Source of the DNA: Diabrotica undecimpunctata
Taxonomy: Eukaryota; Arthropoda; Insecta; Coleoptera; Chrysomelidae
Assembly (NCBI RefSeq): GCF_040954645.1
Contig: NC_092803.1
Location: 8,805,230 to 8,869,229 of the forward strand
Direction of reading: 5' to 3'
DNA: 64,000 bases
Both the position numbers and the translations under genes were made by a program. The notes under the pieces were generated by a model that did not search any database, was not told the DNA's origin, and was given only the letters and a program-made list of their open reading frames with translations. The stretch's first letter is position 1; the number at the start of each line of letters is the position of its first letter. This document shows positions 23,790 to 35,889 of the stretch, piece after piece.

Positions 23790-24365
23790 CCTCTTCCATT
23801 ATTTTCTGTTTCCTGCCATTATTTTCAATTCCTCGAGTGATTTTTGTTTAAGTTTTCCCGCCTCTACTACTTGCTGTATCCATTTTTTTCTTGGTCTGCC
23901 TCTTTTTCTTTTTCCGATGTTTTTTGGTTCATAAATTTTTCTTGTTATTCTATTGGATTGCATCCTCATCAGATGCCCATACCAGTTCATTTGTCTCTTT
24001 GCTATTTTGTTCATTATTGGTTCCTGGTTGGCCATTCTCCTAATAGTCTCGTTGCTTAATCTATCCCATTTTGTCTTTCCAACTATCCTTCTTAGATGTC
24101 TCATCTCCATTGCGTTTATCCTGCTCTTATGTTTTTCCAGAATTGTCCAGTTTTCACTTGCATAGAGCACAGTCGGTATCACTATTGTGTTATATATTTT
24201 TATTCTTGTTTCTCGTGCAAGTTCTCTTTTTCCCATTATTGGGTCTAACGCATAATATAACTTGTTTGATTTCTTTGCTCTATTTGTTATTTCCCAGTCT
24301 ATTTTTCCATCGTTAGTTATTATACTTCCCAGGTATTCGTAAGTTATTACTATTTCCAATTCTGA
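23790..24365 (-). pseudogene. LINE reverse transcriptase thumb/C-terminal region
   Basis: 186 open codons on the minus strand: EIVITYEYLGSIITNDGKID, EITNRAKKSNKLYYALDPIM, LYASENWTILEKHKSRINAM, EMRHLRRIVGKTKWDRLSNE, then HLMRM and the RKRGRPRKKWIQQV basic motif. This is the region after the polymerase core (YLGSIIT.DG, then W.....R..AMEM..LRR). The polymerase core itself is not present upstream, so the copy is 5'-truncated. The frame is otherwise uninterrupted. Confidence 0.85.
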
Positions 24366-24370
24366 GTTTT

Positions 24371-25324
24371 TACATTTTATCTTTATTTGATTATGTTATA
24401 TGAATATATGTTATATTCTAGTGACTTTTCTAGAATCTGCCTATGTGCTTGAATTTGATGTGTAGTTGAGTTTCCAGCAGTAAACCCGCACGTTTAAAGG
24501 ATATTTGTCTTTTTTTTCTTTGGAAAATGATTGATACTAATATAAAAGAGTTTGTGTAGCTCTAGACCTATTAATTTTCTTTTATATCCCGCCGCAAGTC
24601 CTATGACGGGCAGACCATCATTATGATTGTACGAGAATTTTTATCAGAATATTTAACTCTCTTGTCAAAGTTTGTTATCATACAAAGAGTCTTTGCAAAA
24701 AAAACTGCTTTGCTTAATGTTTATTCAAACATCAAATAAAAACCATCAATTACTAACGTTGAATAATTCAGAAATGTATTAAAAGGCTTCAACAAGTTCG
24801 GCTTACTTTTCCGTCATTTGAATAATTCCTAAAGCATTAGAGCCCTCCACGCACCGAGGAGAGATTCGTACGAAATACAAAACGGCACTTGGCGCTCCCC
24901 AGGTTGCCAATTAACAATGAGCTTTTTATTAAAAGTGAAGAGCCTCGCCACACGATAAGCTCTGAGCCATTTTTCTGGAGCTCGGCCTGGCGCGAGTGGA
25001 GACTTTAACTCTTTCCGGATTGCGAGAAAAAGTACACGCCGAGATTTTTATTGTCGCCACCAGCCGAGACCGTTTTTGTCACGTAATGGCGGGAAGTTGC
25101 TAGAAACGTTTTTCGGAGAGTGGTTGCTTATTGGGATTCTGTTGTAGCTACACGACAAAGGTGTAGGGTTGGGAAGGAATTTCATCAGTACATGTAAAGA
25201 ACTGCATCCTGGATAGGCAAAAATAGTAAAAAAAAATAGGACTCTTTATGCCTTCTATATAATATTGTTTTGAAGCTATTATCTTGTTGCATTTTGATAT
25301 TATATACTATTTTTAATGAGAATT
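24371..25324. other. Intronic island, partly GC-richer
   Basis: 24840-25140 is noticeably richer in G and C than its surroundings, non-repetitive by eye and without a coding pattern. It may be ancestral Sema1a intron, possibly conserved non-coding DNA. The rest is ordinary AT-rich sequence. Confidence 0.35.
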
Positions 25325-25872
25325 AACCACAATCTCAGTCTCACAAATGCGTTTATTTTGACGTTTCGATTTACACTTCGGAAATGCTTTTTAAAATTCG
25401 TCTTAAGGGCATTGGCGCAAAATGTCGCTTGTCAAAATGTTCAATGTGTTTTAAATGTATTCATTTTGTTCGAATCCTGAGACAAATAATAAGTATATTT
25501 GAAAAATTTCAACGCAGAATCAAAGATTCTGAAATTATTATTGAGGGCCGAAAGTCCCTGAAAACTTCTATATTTTAATTAGTTCCAGGGTTGAAAAAAA
25601 AAAATTAGTGTGACTTTTAATTTCAAATATCTCATCCAAAAGAAACTTTTGGTTATGCTAAGGGACTTTTGGCCCTCGATAATAATGTAATCTTTCATTC
25701 TGCGTTTAAATATTTCAAAAATACTTTTGTTAAGTTGAGTTTTCTCAGGATTTGAAAAAAAAATAAATACATTTAAAACGCATTGAATATTTTGACAGGG
25801 GACATTTTGCGCCTATGCCCTTAAAAAGTGTCCAACTAAATGTCAAAATAAACGTCAACTCAAATTGTGGTT
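25325..25872. repeat. Palindromic foldback/MITE-like element
   Basis: Left arm 25325-25559 and right arm 25661-25872 are reverse complements over more than 200 bp with scattered mismatches. Shared blocks include aaccacaat at the outside, cgtttattttgac, taagggca.tggcgcaaaatg, caatg.gttttaaatgtat, cgcagaat.aaagatt and gagggcc.aaagtccct next to the 100-bp loop. No coding capacity. The outer part (ccacaatt..., cgtttatt.tgacgtttgac) recurs near 54990-55035, so it is a family. Transcription of either strand would give a long hairpin. Confidence 0.85.
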
Positions 25873-26294
25873 CATTCTTCTTAAACATAGTGTTGCTATA
25901 TAATCTTTTAAATAATTTTTCGATTAATTAAAAAATTCATTACTTAATAATAAAAAATTCATAAACACAACTAATAAACAATTCATTACTTAATTAATTT
26001 TGTGCTTTACATATATATAGCAAATATTAATTGACTTAACTAACGTATGTCTAATAGTCTTCCACCATATCTTCTCTGTCTGTTGTCTCTTGGTTTCAGT
26101 AACTTAATTCTGGACTATTCTTGGTATGGAATGGTGTTGAATATGCCCTTACCGTATTAACTAATTCTCTTTCACTTTGGTATCAAATTTTTTAATAGGT
26201 ATCAGTCACACCTTTACATTGTGTATTTGTCATCATATCAAGATAAAGGCAAAACTACTGAATAAAAAAACTTTTGTCGATATATTTTGGATAC

Positions 26295-26299
<5 letters not shown>

Positions 26300-26381
<82 letters not shown>
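26300..26381. repeat. (TA)n microsatellite
   Basis: About 80 bp of uninterrupted TA, shortly upstream of the Penelope-like fragment at 26510. Confidence 0.95.
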
Positions 26382-26384
<3 letters not shown>

Positions 26385-26509
26385 AGTATATTTAATTTAC
26401 TTGTTTTCGAAGTTATCGCTTAACCACACTGTTCAATATTCTCTATACTATTGCTGCTGGGGATGGCAGACGGTCCATTTATACCATCGATCATGACGTG
26501 GCGTTTGGG

Positions 26510-27480
<971 letters not shown>

Positions 27481-27499
27481 AGAAAGTTAACGTCTTGTC

Positions 27500-29540
27500 G
27501 CTCATGAGTCTTAAAGAATACGCTACTGACGCGTGTATTATATTGAATTATTTTTGTTACTTTATTCTATAACCTATACTTTTTACGTTATGCTAATAAA
27601 AACGTTTTGTTTTTTAAAAGTACATTTCTCTTTTATTATCGAACTTAAGTGAATTAATCAAAAAACAAAATATTAAGAAAGCCTAAAGCTCCAATTGAGT
27701 TTTAATTTCAATGTTTTATAAATGCTAGAATATTCCACAGAGTGTTCCGAACTTTTAGAAAAATCACAGTATAATTGTCATACTTGGTATACAATGAGAT
27801 CTACCTGTCTAGAAACAATATTATTACAACGATATTCTTAAAGAATAAGGCTGTAACATCACTCAAAAAATCACTCAAATCCGACGACAGGTTTAGGAAA
27901 TTCTGTTATGTCTTTTATATTATTTTTTGTGTTAAATATGCTTGGGCTATTTTACCGGTAGCTTTTTGGGATGCGCAGTAAAGACATTGTGTTATATGAT
28001 TGTAAAGGCTAATTTATTGAATGGTAGATAATTGTTACAAACTTTTTGGTTTAGGTGATTTCTACACATTGTTTTTATGATTTCGCCCTGTAGACCCTCT
28101 ATACTGTATTTGCTCGGTTTTATTTTTCGTTTATTTGGTATTTGTATTTACCGTTAAGTATCATTCAATTAAACACGATCAAATGCTTTTAATAAGTCAA
28201 TAAATCCTTTTTATGGTGTATTATCATATTTTTTTCACCCATTTATATATTTATCATCTAGTATACCGTCAAATATACAATAAATGGCAGCAAAACATCA
28301 ATTCGCGAGTAATAACTCGAAAAGATTTTACTTTAAATACTTGCTAATGCTCAACAATCGCATTCGACACACTCCGCTTATCCTGTAACCGAACACGAGC
28401 CATCTCAGCAGGCAATCCATTAGCATCTTTCCACTCGCATCGAATCAAAGTGCGGTCTAAGCAGAAAACGGCGAATTACAAGTTGCAAGGGACAAAACAC
28501 TCTATTCAAGCGCGACCAAAAGCTCTTCTCACACTAGAACTAGAGACTGGAGGAGTGGAGATGTGGAGCAACGAGCGGATTATTTTTGAGGCAACGATGC
28601 AACGATTGCATAATTAGAGAAGTGGAAACCAAAACCACATAAGTGTTATCAGCGTCTTAGTTGGCATCTTGGTTGCTCTCAATCACAGAGAGAATGGAGC
28701 GATGTAATAGTTACATTTGGGAAATGCTGACGATTTTTTAATTCTTTTTAGCTTAAAATTTAGTTCAAAATACAGCTTTAACAATAAAGTTTTTAATAAA
28801 TCTTTTCTTTTTTCGACATCGTGTATCTTTTCTGTCATATATATTGAAGCAAAACAAAACCAATATGTGTAGTTTAAAAAAATGTACTTTAAATACATTA
28901 ATAACAAGGATTACCTACAAAATACCATTTGAGAATGCACTGCAAGAAAAATTGGACACCAAATACATCAGAATAAGTTTTTTCCTATAACTCTTTTGTT
29001 GTGTTAAATATTCTATTCGCAAAATTTTGTCCTATATTGGAATAACAGTAAATTAAAAGACTTTAATCAATCCGCGTTTCCTTTCAAGCTCAATTTGTTA
29101 ATTTTGCGTTTCGTTTAACATATCCCGTTTCTAAATATCACCCCATACTCAGACATGAGTCGTTATGAGACCTCATAAGAACTAGAGGTGGAAAAACTTG
29201 GAACTGTTTTAAATAATAATACATAAGATTAGATGCAGGTTACTCATGTTAAAATGTACATACAAAAATTAAAAAAACAAAATTCAACTAAAGAAACCTA
29301 TGTATCATAAATTGAAAAATAGAAATCTTTGAAGCTGGTTAAGAAACTATTTATTTTAAATATTTATTTAAGCATCGTATCCAATCATAAAGTTAAGATT
29401 TCTTCACTGTCAGAATCTGAGCCACTTATATTACCAATGTCTATAATGATTGGTTGAATGTTAATGTCTATTTTTTCTGGAATATACCACTTTTTCATAA
29501 TTTCTCACAAATTTTCCCAAATTTCTGTGTTACATCGGTT
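27500..29540. other. Probable intron sequence, no gene seen
   Basis: No family motifs. 28330-28680 is a GC-richer, apparently unique island. Other parts are AT-rich. Confidence 0.35.
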
Positions 29541-29901
29541 TAGTGCCCCTTTCTACATATTTATAACAGCACTTTCAGAATTTCGATCTCTACCAATATC
29601 CTCCTCTATCTTTTCTCCTTCGTAAGGATGTAGTGACGTCATGTAATTTGTTTGACTATTTCTGTACAATTATCTTTCTCCTGTGCGTGTTTTCTTGCGT
29701 TTGAGAATGATTAACCAGTCATGTCCTTTATTTGGTCCGACCATTGTACTGGTGATTAGCAGTAATATTTACATATAGTTCTTATAATAAATAGATTAGA
29801 TGTTCTGGCGTACCCATTTCTCTAAGTATATGCCACATTTTATCCCATTTTATGGTATCGAAGGCCTTGGAATAGTCAACAAAGCGGTAATAAGTTTCTA
29901 T

Positions 29902-30172
29902 TGTAGCGAGATTAAATAAAACGAGCGGTTCGAATTTATATAAATATATTTATTTATAAGTTTTCAGTTCGATAGTATCTTAACAACTAAACTCAACTCA
30001 TAACATCGTGACATATACATATATACCAAAGTTACTATGTTCTAGAACATTTCCACCTCTAATTCGCGTAAGTGACGGGTTGTTCTCTCTCGCACTCGTT
30101 ATCGCTGGAAACTTCTAGTCGCTTTCGAGATGCAACCGGTACACGGGTCACGCTGAATGCATGTTCGTAACA
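29902..30172 (+). mobile_element. Solo LTR of an LTR retrotransposon, 4-bp target duplication
   Basis: 271 bp beginning tgtagcgagatt and ending gttcgtaaca (TG..CA termini), flanked by an exact 4-bp direct repeat ctat at 29898-29901 and 30173-30176. Removing it and one ctat restores the match to the related LINE at 59220. A TATA box and an initiator lie inside. No internal gag-pol remains, the product expected from recombination between two LTRs. Size and 4-bp duplication fit Ty3/gypsy-type or related elements; the family is not otherwise identified. Confidence 0.88.
29937..29968 (+). promoter_or_regulatory. TATA box plus arthropod initiator in the solo LTR
   Basis: tatataaata at 29937-29946 is followed by ttcagttc (TCAGT initiator, 29964-29968). 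T of the TATA core to the initiator A is about 27 bp, within the usual spacing. This would be the U3/R boundary and a potentially live promoter inside the Sema1a intron. Confidence 0.5.
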
Positions 30173-30429
30173 CTATGTTAAACTCTCGAGATTTTTCGAT
30201 AATTTGACGAATATTAAGAATATGTTCTCTTGTTCCTTTACCTGGGACAAATCCGCTTGGGGAATTTGTGGTAAGAGAATTGATTTTAGATTTCTCTACC
30301 AACATACTTATTGTAATATGACTGATAGTTTGCCCAAATTAATTCAAAAGCGTTGAATTAAGCGTGTTCTCTTAGTAGCCCATAAATTATACATACATTT
30401 TTTTCTGTTTATTTTCGCTATTTTTAATA

Positions 30430-31010
30430 TTCAGATGTTGTGAGTTTTGCGAAATACTTGATCTTGTTTTTTGTCAACCAGCTAATAATTTCCATTCTAG
30501 TTAAAACAGTGGAAGGCTTTTCTAAACGAACACTGTGATATGGAGCATTATTCGTCACAATTAATGATCGCTTTTCTAAATTGGGAATTAATTCTTCACT
30601 TATCCATTTACTGAAAATATTATTATTTATTTCTCCATGATAATCAACTATTTTAGATTTGGCAAGATAACGAATCCTTTCAAAAAACCAGCGTGAACAA
30701 TTATTATAAAACGTTTATTATCATACCCTTCTGGTTTAAGTACAATTTTAACAATGTTGTCTTATTAGGAAATTGTTCTATTTTCCTTTGAATAAATCCA
30801 GATTTCGTCAAAAAAAAACAAGATCTTTGGAATGCACACTATTAAGATTTTAAATATATTTTCGAAGGAACTTGGCTCTTAAACTAGCAACACTGATGCG
30901 CTCAATTATTGTCTTTTTTTGTATTTAAATCTCAATCCTTTTAATAAAATGTTAACAGATGTTTTGCCAATCTTATACCTCAATTCATACTAATATTTTG
31001 CAGAGTAACA
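30430..31010 (-). pseudogene. Tc1/mariner-type (DDE_3) transposase fragment
   Basis: Minus-strand blocks: VFFDEIWIYSKENRTIS (first catalytic DE.W region), RFIIIVHAGFLKGF, then KSKIVDYHGEINNNIFSKWI, LIPNLEKRSLIVTNNAPYHS, VRLEKPSTVLTRMEIISWLT. The order matches the related fragment at 17405-17770 and extends further upstream. The motif normally reading (M/L)DNAPYH is TNNAPYH here, so the second catalytic Asp is Asn; with several frameshifts this copy cannot be active. Confidence 0.82.
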
Positions 31011-31199
31011 TGTTTTGTGTCTTTCTGTATCTGTCTAAATCGTATAAAAGTCGTAAAGGTGGTTACCAGCTGAATATTAGAAGCCAAAGTATAACACACT
31101 ATTGGAAACATTAATCACTTCAGTAAATTCAATACCTACTAAAATAATCACTAGTACTAATCCACATGACACTGCCCAAACTCTTTCAAAATGTTGCCT

Positions 31200-31640
31200 T
31201 TTCTACAGGAACTAACACCTAAGCTGACCAGAATTCATTTTGATGTTATCAAATCCTATGATAACATCAAAATAGCCAATAAAACAGTTTTAATAGTCAA
31301 TTCAATTTTTTTAAAACTCGAACACCTAAAGAACAGATATCAGATGTAGTTTACAGCATTTCTTGTAATAATTGTAATAGTAAATATATCGGTCAAGCTT
31401 CTAGACGTCTCAAGGACCGCATCACTACTCATAAAAGTGACTGTGGTCTTTACCATCATAGGTGTTCATTAGCTAACCATGTTTACACCCAAAATCACAG
31501 AATGAATTTTGCAGATTTCAAAATCGTTGAGAAAGAAACATCCTATAATAGAAGACTTATTTAGAAATGACTTACATTGCAACAACAGATAATGTGATTA
31601 ATACAATCTCAGATATACAGCATCTAAACGAAATTTATTC
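31200..31640 (+). pseudogene. Penelope-like element: GIY-YIG fragment
   Basis: The + strand reads PKLTRIHFDVIKSYDNIKIA (conserved pre-endonuclease block), then after a frameshift TPKEQISDVVYSISCNNCNS followed by KYIGQASRRLKDRITTHKSD, LANHVYTQNHRMNFADF and an early stop after NRRLI. C-x2-C, Y-I-G and the catalytic Arg are kept. Upstream RT is absent. It is one of four Penelope-like fragments in the window (others at 10926, 26510, 33112), each distinct in sequence. Confidence 0.85.
31237..31273. repeat. Perfect 15-bp hairpin
   Basis: attttgatgttatca (31237-31251), a 7-nt loop aatccta, then tgataacatcaaaat (31259-31273). It overlaps coding sequence of the Penelope-like fragment (HFDVIKSYDNIKIA), so it may be partly chance. 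Confidence 0.8.
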
Positions 31641-31680
31641 CTTTCCGCTAATGCTAAAAACAAAAAATAATTAAGTTAGT

Positions 31681-33111
31681 ATATTAGACTCTTTTGAATA
31701 ATACCAACTTGTTTTATTGCATTTTTCCAAGCCCTAAATAACAAAAAACAATAAAAACAATTCATAATAGTTCATTTTATATACATAACAATCAGTAACA
31801 TAATAATAATTTGTTTTAAATTGAGCTCAACATAATTTTCGTATTTTATATATAACTTTTCTCCTTAACCGAAAACTGTCATTGGTTTCTGACAGACACT
31901 TCCGGATCTGACAACTGATAGGTATCCATCACCTTGGAGTATTTCATTCATGGCCTATGTGGCTTTAAAAGTGACAACTTTGTAATGTGTTCGTCCTTAT
32001 ATGTGTATTTTAATAATTGTTTGTCCTTAAATACTTGCCAATTAAATAAATAATTTTTAAATTGCCACAAGTGGATAATATAGGCTTAGATTGGCTGGGT
32101 TGTGTATACTTTTAAGGAAGTTTTACACAGGATTTTTTTCCATTTCTTTTTATTCACTACAACTAACATGTCGAGACTTTTTTTCACACTTGCCATTGTC
32201 AAGACAGATTGGATCTCTTCTTCTAAATGGCTGTTTCTGAGGGTTGTTGTGTGTTTTAGACCCGTTTAGGCATATTGTGCCTCTTCAGGATGTCTTCTTG
32301 GTTATTAATGGCGGCACTGATCTCGATAAATGTTGGAAATCACTGTTGTGTGGTGGTTGTTTTCATTCCTGTGAAGAAGGGCGTCGTTCAGAGAAGAAAG
32401 TGTTTGGATAATGGTCCTTCTCATAATTGTTTTTTTATTATTTTTTGTTTTGTAGTTTGATAGACTTTATTGTTACTGTCAGCTTCGCTTAAATTTTTTA
32501 CTGTACTTCTTGTCATTGATCCTGTACATATGCAAGTGGGCAAGGTCTTATTCATAAGTTTCGCAATTTATTTCTATATAAATAAAGTAGTTAGGTATTA
32601 TTGACTGACACGTTATGTAAAATAAAGTTTTATTTTGGGGTTGCAGTCATTAATAGGGCAGGAAGGTGAAACTCTTTGTTCTTTATCTAGCTTTCGCAAA
32701 ATTTATTTGCTTCTTCAGGATATGCTAAAATATAGTATCAGTAAATACAATGAAATTAAAATTAAATAGCATTGTATAAAACTAGTATAAAAACTTACAA
32801 CATGAGGTTAATCCATTAAATTTTCAAATTTACAAAACATTAAAACTTAACTTATTAAAATTATCTAGTTATGTAAGTACAATATTTTAATTTTATTTAA
32901 TTTTGTACAAATTCATTATGACATTGATTATGTTGATGTTTGATTTATGTCAGAAAGACACTCGTTTCTGTTTATTATATTTTTTGTTGTTGATAACTAG
33001 CTCTTGATTGTTATTATGGTTACGTACAAAGTGACGCCAAATATGAATATTTAAATTTTTTGAAATTATAGTATTTATAGTCAGAAAATCTAATATTAGA
33101 AAATTATAGTA
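31681..33111. other. No gene seen; includes probable 3' part of a Penelope-like element
   Basis: AT-rich. About 32800-33111 directly follows (minus orientation) the Penelope-like frame ending at 33112 and is probably its 3' untranslated part. No other features. Confidence 0.35.
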
Positions 33112-33771
33112 TTAATTTTCGTAAGACAGAATGTAATTATAGATATTGCTTAGTTTATCAATATCAGTTTTTTTATTAACGCATTGATATTTATTTATGC
33201 ATACCATTTCTAAGAATTCTCTTTTATTTAATTGGTTTTCACGTCTTAATATATTAGTTTCATTGAAATTAAATGAATGATTTTTATTAATTGCATGATC
33301 TATTAATGCACACGTATTTTTATTATTTCTAAGGTCACTTTTATGTGATGTTAGTCTGCCTATTAGATTTCTAGATGTGTGTCCGATGTATGACTTATCA
33401 CAATTTTCGCATGGTATTATATAAACTACATTTGAGCTTTCCATAATGCTAATAGGTGATTTAGTTTTTGTATACAATGATGCTAATGTTTTAACATTTT
33501 TAGTTGCAATTTTAATATCAGAATAGTTAGCAAAGACTTTAGTTAGTTTGGGTGTTAATGTTGGTATGTAAGGTAGTGATGTGAAAGTAAATTGAGATTG
33601 CACGATTTGTTGATTTGGTTCTCTTGTTTGATTCATGTCAATCATTCTATTATTAGGATTGTTAAATAAAAATTTGTTAATTATTTTAATTGGGTATGAA
33701 TTCTCTAATAAAATAGTCAAATTATCACACATCAATAACATCAACAAAGGGTTATTAGAACTTAAAGACAT
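33112..33771 (-). pseudogene. Penelope-like element: linker plus GIY-YIG, open frame
   Basis: 219 open codons on the minus strand. SYPIKIINKFLFN and LTPKLTKVFANYSDIKIATK form the pre-endonuclease part. SSNVVYIIPCENCDKSYIGH, TSRNLIGRLTSHKSDLR, CALIDHAINKNHSFNF and NKREFLEMVCINK are the GIY-YIG domain with its C-x2-C pair, Y-I-G, catalytic Arg and downstream E-F-L-E-M helix. A TAA follows at 33112. The reverse transcriptase core is missing upstream. The endonuclease frame looks undamaged, so this insertion is younger than the one at 26510. Confidence 0.88.
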
Positions 33772-34555
33772 GTATATACTCGTATGTATGGTGTATGACG
33801 AAGTAAAAACTAGTTTTGTTATGGTATGCCATAAATAAATCGTAAAGTAAAAAGATGTGGTTACATAATGGTGTAAATGTCATGGAGGGCGAGGCAACCA
33901 GTTTTACTGACACCAGGTATATATTTTCGTTCCACCTCTACAATAACCGGGATAAACCGAGAAAGATATTAATAAAATATGAAATCGTTGGCAATATATG
34001 CGCGGTTCAACCGAAATTCAAGGACCGTTTTTCCAATTAAGGACGCTTTACCCCATGCATACAGTACTTAAGCAAATTGGCGAAGCGGATATGTCCCCTT
34101 TAGCTTCCCCCTTTCCTTGCCGCGCCGCTCTTTCCATTGGATTTCAATTAAATGAGATGATGAACGTTTTTGGAAAACGCCGAGAGTTACAAATATCGAA
34201 TGTGATGCTAATATGTAAATGGTGGAAGACAGGAAAAAAGCTTTTATACATATTGCATACATGAAATAGGGCTGTCTTGGCGATAAGGCTCAAATGGTGC
34301 GTTAACATTAGATTGTCTAATAAATAACAATATGCAAAATTTAATATAGATAAAAAGGCTGCTTTATTATCTTTTATTTTGAGTGATTCAGAAGCATATT
34401 TTCTTTCAACGTTTTGTGATTATTTGTTGTGTGGCAGAATAGCCATAAGACACGCTGTAATGTCTGGTAATGCAATGGTGGGTAGTTAAAAAGAAAGAAG
34501 ATCTCTATGCGTGGTACTTGTGTACATGTCAAAATTATAAAATCAAGCAATCTTC
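33772..34555. other. Intronic island, no gene seen
   Basis: 33870-34260 is less AT-rich and apparently unique, with no coding motif. It may be retained original intron. Confidence 0.3.
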
Positions 34556-35068
34556 AGTAGAAGAGTTATGAGAGTTTGAGATCACTTTGATGGCAGAGCT
34601 GCATGGTTAGGTATGTAGCGTTGGGGCCGTAGAAATAGCCTCTGGAGATCTGGGGGGTAATATACAAGAAGTGTAAGTGTAGAGGAAAGCCTTTCCTGGA
34701 GTTAAAAGGGTCTTGTTGGAGTAAATGATGAGAAAATATTGAGAAGTAGGAAAATATGTGAGAGTGTTCGTTGATATGAAACGAACGATATATTTGGTAA
34801 CAAAATATGATAAATGGGGAAATTAGAAAATGTAGATTATTTAATACAAAAATATGTCGTTCATATCGGTTTTTAGCAAAGCAAAAGAAACGACAACGAT
34901 TACTATAACAAAACCCCTCTGGCGCCAGGGGAGGCTTTCTTCTACACCTACACTTCTTATACATCACCCCCTACATCTGTAGAAGCTACTTCTCTTGCAC
35001 CAATGCCACATACTTAGTCATCCAGTTCTGCCATCAAAGTAATTTCAAACTCTCATAAGTCTTCTACT
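34556..35068. repeat. Inverted repeat with 144-bp arms (long-hairpin locus)
   Basis: Left arm 34556-34699 and right arm 34925-35068 are reverse complements of equal length, about four-fifths identical by eye, without obvious gaps. Shared blocks: agtagaaga.ttatgagagt, actttgatggcaga, caagaagtgtaagtgtag-like segments, gaaagcct..cctgg. The 225-bp spacer is unrelated. Many differences are transitions, some of which would still pair as G:U in RNA. It may be a foldback element or a hairpin-RNA source. Open frames across it have no family motifs and are ignored. Confidence 0.85.
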
Positions 35069-35545
35069 CTCTTCGCGCATAAAAACGTCAAAAAGTTGAT
35101 ACCTTTGACAAATGGTGTTGAAGAAAAATGCTGAGCATACCTTGGACAGTTTATCGGGCAAACAATTCCATTCTTGACATTAAAATTTAATAAAGGCCGA
35201 CATTATTTTTGGTGTTTTGAGTTTGACATGTCCTTAGCTAATACGGGTACGCTTATTCTGAATATAAATTCGGTTTAAGCCAATCACGTCAAAATTTTTC
35301 ACCAAATTAAAAAAACCTTGCGAGATATTCTGTACTAGCGCAAACAAATATCTTATTGATATTTCGTAAATTACATTCAAACTATTTCTTTAAAATACTT
35401 GATAGATCTATAGAAAATATATTTTAAAACAATAGGATGTTAATTTCATTTAAATGGCAACACTGCCGATGCCGTCAACTTGACAAGTTGTGTATTGCAT
35501 AAATAGAAATAGAGTTAGTTAGCGTCAGTTGTTCGTAACATCTAG

Positions 35546-35770
35546 TTGTATTTTTTTTATCAGTGTTTAATGCGCCATAATGTCACTAGAATTCTTAGAG
35601 ACATGCCTTTGTTTTCTATAAAACACTATCACACTAACTATGGCAAATTCTCTCCTATTAACAGGATTCAGATCCTGGGAAATGACTTTAGCCAATCTCA
35701 TGATCTAGTGGATATAAAATCTGTAAGATTTAAGCACTGTTTGACTGAGTATGTTAGGAATCAAAGATGA
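35546..35770 (+). pseudogene. LINE reverse transcriptase C-terminal tail
   Basis: Open frame ending in TGA at 35768-35770: LMRHNVTRILRDMPLFSIKH, YHTNYGKFSPINRIQILGND, FSQSHDLVDIKSVRFKHCLT EYVRNQR. R..PLF....Y.TNY...SPI.R......N is the recurring end of CR1/jockey-type insect LINE polymerases. Only about 65 codons remain. Confidence 0.65.
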
Positions 35771-35790
35771 GTGACATTTAATTTGAAGTA

Positions 35791-35889
35791 TTCATTTCAT
35801 TTCGTTTTGTTAAGATCATTTCATTTTATTTTATTAAGATCATTTCATTTTATTTTATTTTATTAAGATTACTTCATTTTATTAAGATC
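35791..35889. repeat. Imperfect tandem repeat in LINE 3' region
   Basis: About four units of tttcattttattttattaagatca type, 19-29 bp long, in the 3' untranslated part of the LINE. Confidence 0.8.

Larger units (their letters stand above)
29570..30295 (-). pseudogene. RTE-like LINE fragment with internal deletion and a solo LTR inside
   Basis: Nucleotide-level match to the LINE at 58175-60870. 29570-29740 corresponds to about 58170-58310 (C-terminal/3' region) and 29750-30295 to about 59070-59330 (RT, including SGFVPGKGTREHILNIRQII, read on the minus strand at 30290-30180). About 750 bp present in the longer copy, including the catalytic box, is missing between the two parts. The RT segment is also split by a 271-bp solo LTR at 29902-30172. 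This fixes the order: LINE insertion, then LTR element. Confidence 0.85.

Noticed and set aside
23509..24316. Several + strand open frames rich in Leu, Ser and Phe
   Set aside because: Shadows of the minus-strand LINE tails at 23445-24365.
34566..34967. 133-codon open frame across the inverted repeat
   Set aside because: It runs through both palindromic arms, has no family motif and is explained by the repeat structure.
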